From: Thiobacillus sp. 0-1251
Lineage (GTDB): Bacteria; Pseudomonadota; Gammaproteobacteria; Burkholderiales; Thiobacillaceae
Assembly: GCA_001899305.1 (NCBI GenBank)
Contig: MKWL01000018.1
Span: 124,001 to 188,000 of the forward strand
Reading direction: 5' to 3'
DNA: 64,000 nt
Shown: piece after piece, positions 62,256 through 64,000 of the stretch
Layout: the number at the start of each line of letters is the position of its first letter
How positions within the stretch are numbered: position 1 is the stretch's first letter
Made by a program: the position numbers and the translations under genes
The notes under the pieces: generated by a model
Told to the model about the DNA's origin: nothing
What the model saw: the letters and a program-made list of their open reading frames with translations, nothing else
The model's database searches: none

Positions 62256-64000
62256 GGAGTTCTCCTCGTTTTTCCGCCGGGTGCGATGTGTCCTCCGGCG
62301 GCAGGCCGGCCAGCAGTTCGAGCAGCTGCGGTTCGGTGAGCGGCCTGCTGAACAGATAACCCTGTACCTGGTCGCAATGCATCGCGCGCAGCCTCGCCAG
62401 CTGGCCCGCCTCTTCCACGCCTTCGGCCAGCACCACCAGACCCAATTCACGGCCCAGGGTGATGACCGCGCGCACGATCGCGGCATTGGCGGGATCGCTT
62501 TGCAGGGTGCGGACGAAACTCTGATCAAGCTTCAGCTTGTCGACCGGGAAACGGCGCAGCCAGGCGAGCGCGGAATGCCCGGTGCCGAAGTCGTCGAGCG
62601 CGAGTTGGACGCCCAGGGCCTTCAGCCGGTCGAGGGTGGCCGTGGCCAGTTCGATGTCGTGCATCGCCGCGCTTTCGGTAATTTCGATCTCCAGCCAGCG
62701 CGGTGCCAATCCGCTTTGAGCCAGGCAAGCCTGGACCTCTTGCACCAGGTTGGGTGAACGGAAGTGCCGCGGCGACAGATTGACCGCCACGGTGATGGAC
62801 GGCAGGCCGGCAGCCTGCCAGGCCTGTGCACGTTCGCACGCGGTGCGCAGCACCCATTCGCCGATGGCGATGATGGCGCCGCTGGATTCGGCCAGCGGGA
62901 TGAACTCGGTCAGCGGAACTTCCCCGCGGGTGGGGTGGCGCCAGCGCACCAGCGCTTCGACCCCGACCATGCGGTTATCACTGATGCGCATCTGCGGCTG
63001 GTAGCGCAGCGTGAGTTCGCCGCGCGCGGCGGCATGCGTCAGCGCGTGTTCGAGTTCCAGCCGCGCCACCGCCTGGGCGTCGAGCGCCGGGAAATAGCGC
63101 TGGAAGCCGTCGCCGCCCTCGCGCTTGACATGCTGAAGCGCGGTGTCGGCTCGGCGCAGCAGGGTGGCGGCGTCGTCGCCGTCTTCGGGTGCGCGGCTGG
63201 CCCCCATGCTGAACGTGAAATACAGCTCGCGTCCGTCGATGTGGAAGGCCGGCCTCATCAGCGCTTTTACTTGCGCGGCGAGATCGTCCAGGCGGGCGGC
63301 GGCGGTCAGGTGGGGACAGAACACGGCGAACAGCGCGCCTTCGAAGCGATGCACCGCGCCCCCGGGCAGGCTGGCCATCAGCCCCGTCAGACGCTTGGCC
63401 ACAGCGCCCAGCAGGGATTCGCCGGTGGCATGGCCCAGCGTCTCCATCAGCGGACGAAAGCGGTCGAGATGCAGCAGCAGCACCGCGGTCGGCGTACCGT
63501 CCGCGAGGGTGCCGGCAAGCCGCTCGTTGAAGGCGCGCTGGTTCGGCAGGCCGGTCAGCAGATCGTGCAGGCTATGGTGGTCGAGCAGGGATTCTGCGAT
63601 GTGCTGCGCGGTGAGGTCCTTGAGATAGACATGGCAGACGCCGAGGTCTTCCATGCAATGCACGCTGCATTGCAGCACGTTGCTCTGGTGCAGGTATTCC
63701 CAGCGGTCTTCGGCGCGGCCGCCGTTGAGGAGGGCGCCGATGTGATCGACGAGGTCGGGCGGGAGCACTTTGGCCACCTCGGCATGGGCGCACAAACCGT
63801 TTGCCAGCCGGTGCGCCGCCGGGTTGGCATAGCGCACCCGGCCGTCGAACGACACGCTCAGCACCGGCTGCGGATTGCGCTCGGGGAACAGCGCAAGCCG
63901 ACGCCGCACGCGCGCTTCGCCGAGCGTGCGGCGCAGCAGCCGGCGGGCCGTGAGTGCAACGACAGCCGTCAGCGGCAGGGCGAGGGCGACTACAACCACC
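62215..64000 (-). CDS. PAS-GGDEF-EAL signalling protein, N-terminus outside window
   Basis: About 594 residues are visible, open at the right edge. A PAS-like segment (NPQPVLSVSFDGRVRYANPA) comes first. The GGDEF domain is present, but its signature reads HRFEGALFAVF, so the cyclase site is degenerate. The EAL domain is intact: VGVEALVRWRH, LEIEITES, LALDDFGTGHSALAWLRRFP, DQSFV and VLAEGVEEAGQL. It should hydrolyse cyclic-di-GMP, perhaps with GTP sensing by the dead GGDEF. Its end overlaps the debranching enzyme start by 41 bp. Confidence 0.92.
   Translation of the reverse strand, partial: VVVVALALPLTAVVALTARRLLRRTLGEARVRRRLALFPERNPQPVLSVSFDGRVRYANPAAHRLANGLCAHAEVAKVLPPDLVDHIGALLNGGRAEDRWEYLHQSNVLQCSVHCMEDLGVCHVYLKDLTAQHIAESLLDHHSLHDLLTGLPNQRAFNERLAGTLADGTPTAVLLLHLDRFRPLMETLGHATGESLLGAVAKRLTGLMASLPGGAVHRFEGALFAVFCPHLTAAARLDDLAAQVKALMRPAFHIDGRELYFTFSMGASRAPEDGDDAATLLRRADTALQHVKREGGDGFQRYFPALDAQAVARLELEHALTHAAARGELTLRYQPQMRISDNRMVGVEALVRWRHPTRGEVPLTEFIPLAESSGAIIAIGEWVLRTACERAQAWQAAGLPSITVAVNLSPRHFRSPNLVQEVQACLAQSGLAPRWLEIEITESAAMHDIELATATLDRLKALGVQLALDDFGTGHSALAWLRRFPVDKLKLDQSFVRTLQSDPANAAIVRAVITLGRELGLVVLAEGVEEAGQLARLRAMHCDQVQGYLFSRPLTEPQLLELLAGLPPEDTSHPAEKRGELHEHPTARVHPLRP

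Overview
The window looks like chromosome of a sulfur-oxidising betaproteobacterium (Thiobacillus/Sulfuricella-like; inferred). The left edge holds the start of a reverse-type dsrA (minus strand). The right 6.5 kb is visibly GC-richer ordinary chromosome: a GGDEF/EAL protein, a glycogen-debranching-type amylo-alpha-1,6-glucosidase and a GH63-like glucosidase, all on the minus strand. Between them, about 1.2-57 kb is accessory DNA. No rRNA, tRNA or CRISPR array was recognised.

Layout of the accessory DNA. (1) 1520-3264: a lone nuclease-like gene bracketed by a 21-bp inverted repeat plus three inward-pointing TGACTA(C/G) sites per side, an arrangement recalling Tn7-type ends. (2) 3421-16174: the replication/partition half of a PFGI-1/SPI-7-type integrative conjugative element (ICE): ParA, ParB, DUF2857, winged-helix replication proteins (STY4528 type), PFL_4669-type protein, DUF3158, SSB, topoisomerase III, an S49 peptidase and a MarR-like HTH protein. 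A six-unit iteron-like array lies at 8480-8833. (3) 16535-27676: cargo, including a 752-aa PD-(D/E)XK protein, a more AT-rich minus-strand cluster with tandem paralogues, a MerR plus VIT/VWA pair, an inverted-repeat-flanked solo tyrosine recombinase, a HAF-repeat PEP-CTERM protein and a HigBA toxin-antitoxin. (4) 28083-39480: a second ICE block (DUF3577, DUF3275, DUF6094 methyltransferase, DUF2958-like protein, SNF2/DEAD helicase and many orphans), in which most transcription units begin with related, highly structured leaders that hide the Shine-Dalgarno (SD) sequence. No relaxase, coupling protein or type IV secretion genes are seen, so as seen here the element is not self-transmissible.

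(5) 39868-52721: a tight six-gene operon (SNF2 helicase, DUF2130, TrlF PHP-ATPase, beta-class DNA methyltransferase, DUF1016 nuclease, type III Res-like helicase-nuclease) that reads as a composite restriction/defence system. (6) 52785-56858: XerD-like recombinase, an AbiEi-type antitoxin with a toxin gene cut short, and a large DUF3701-type integrase whose 3' end abuts the toxin break. HU follows and then the chromosome resumes.

The most interesting signals are the repeated SD-sequestering leader RNAs, the iteron-like array, the six-gene defence operon and the Tn7-like end architecture around the first nuclease gene. All family names come from reading translated sequence; no database search was run.
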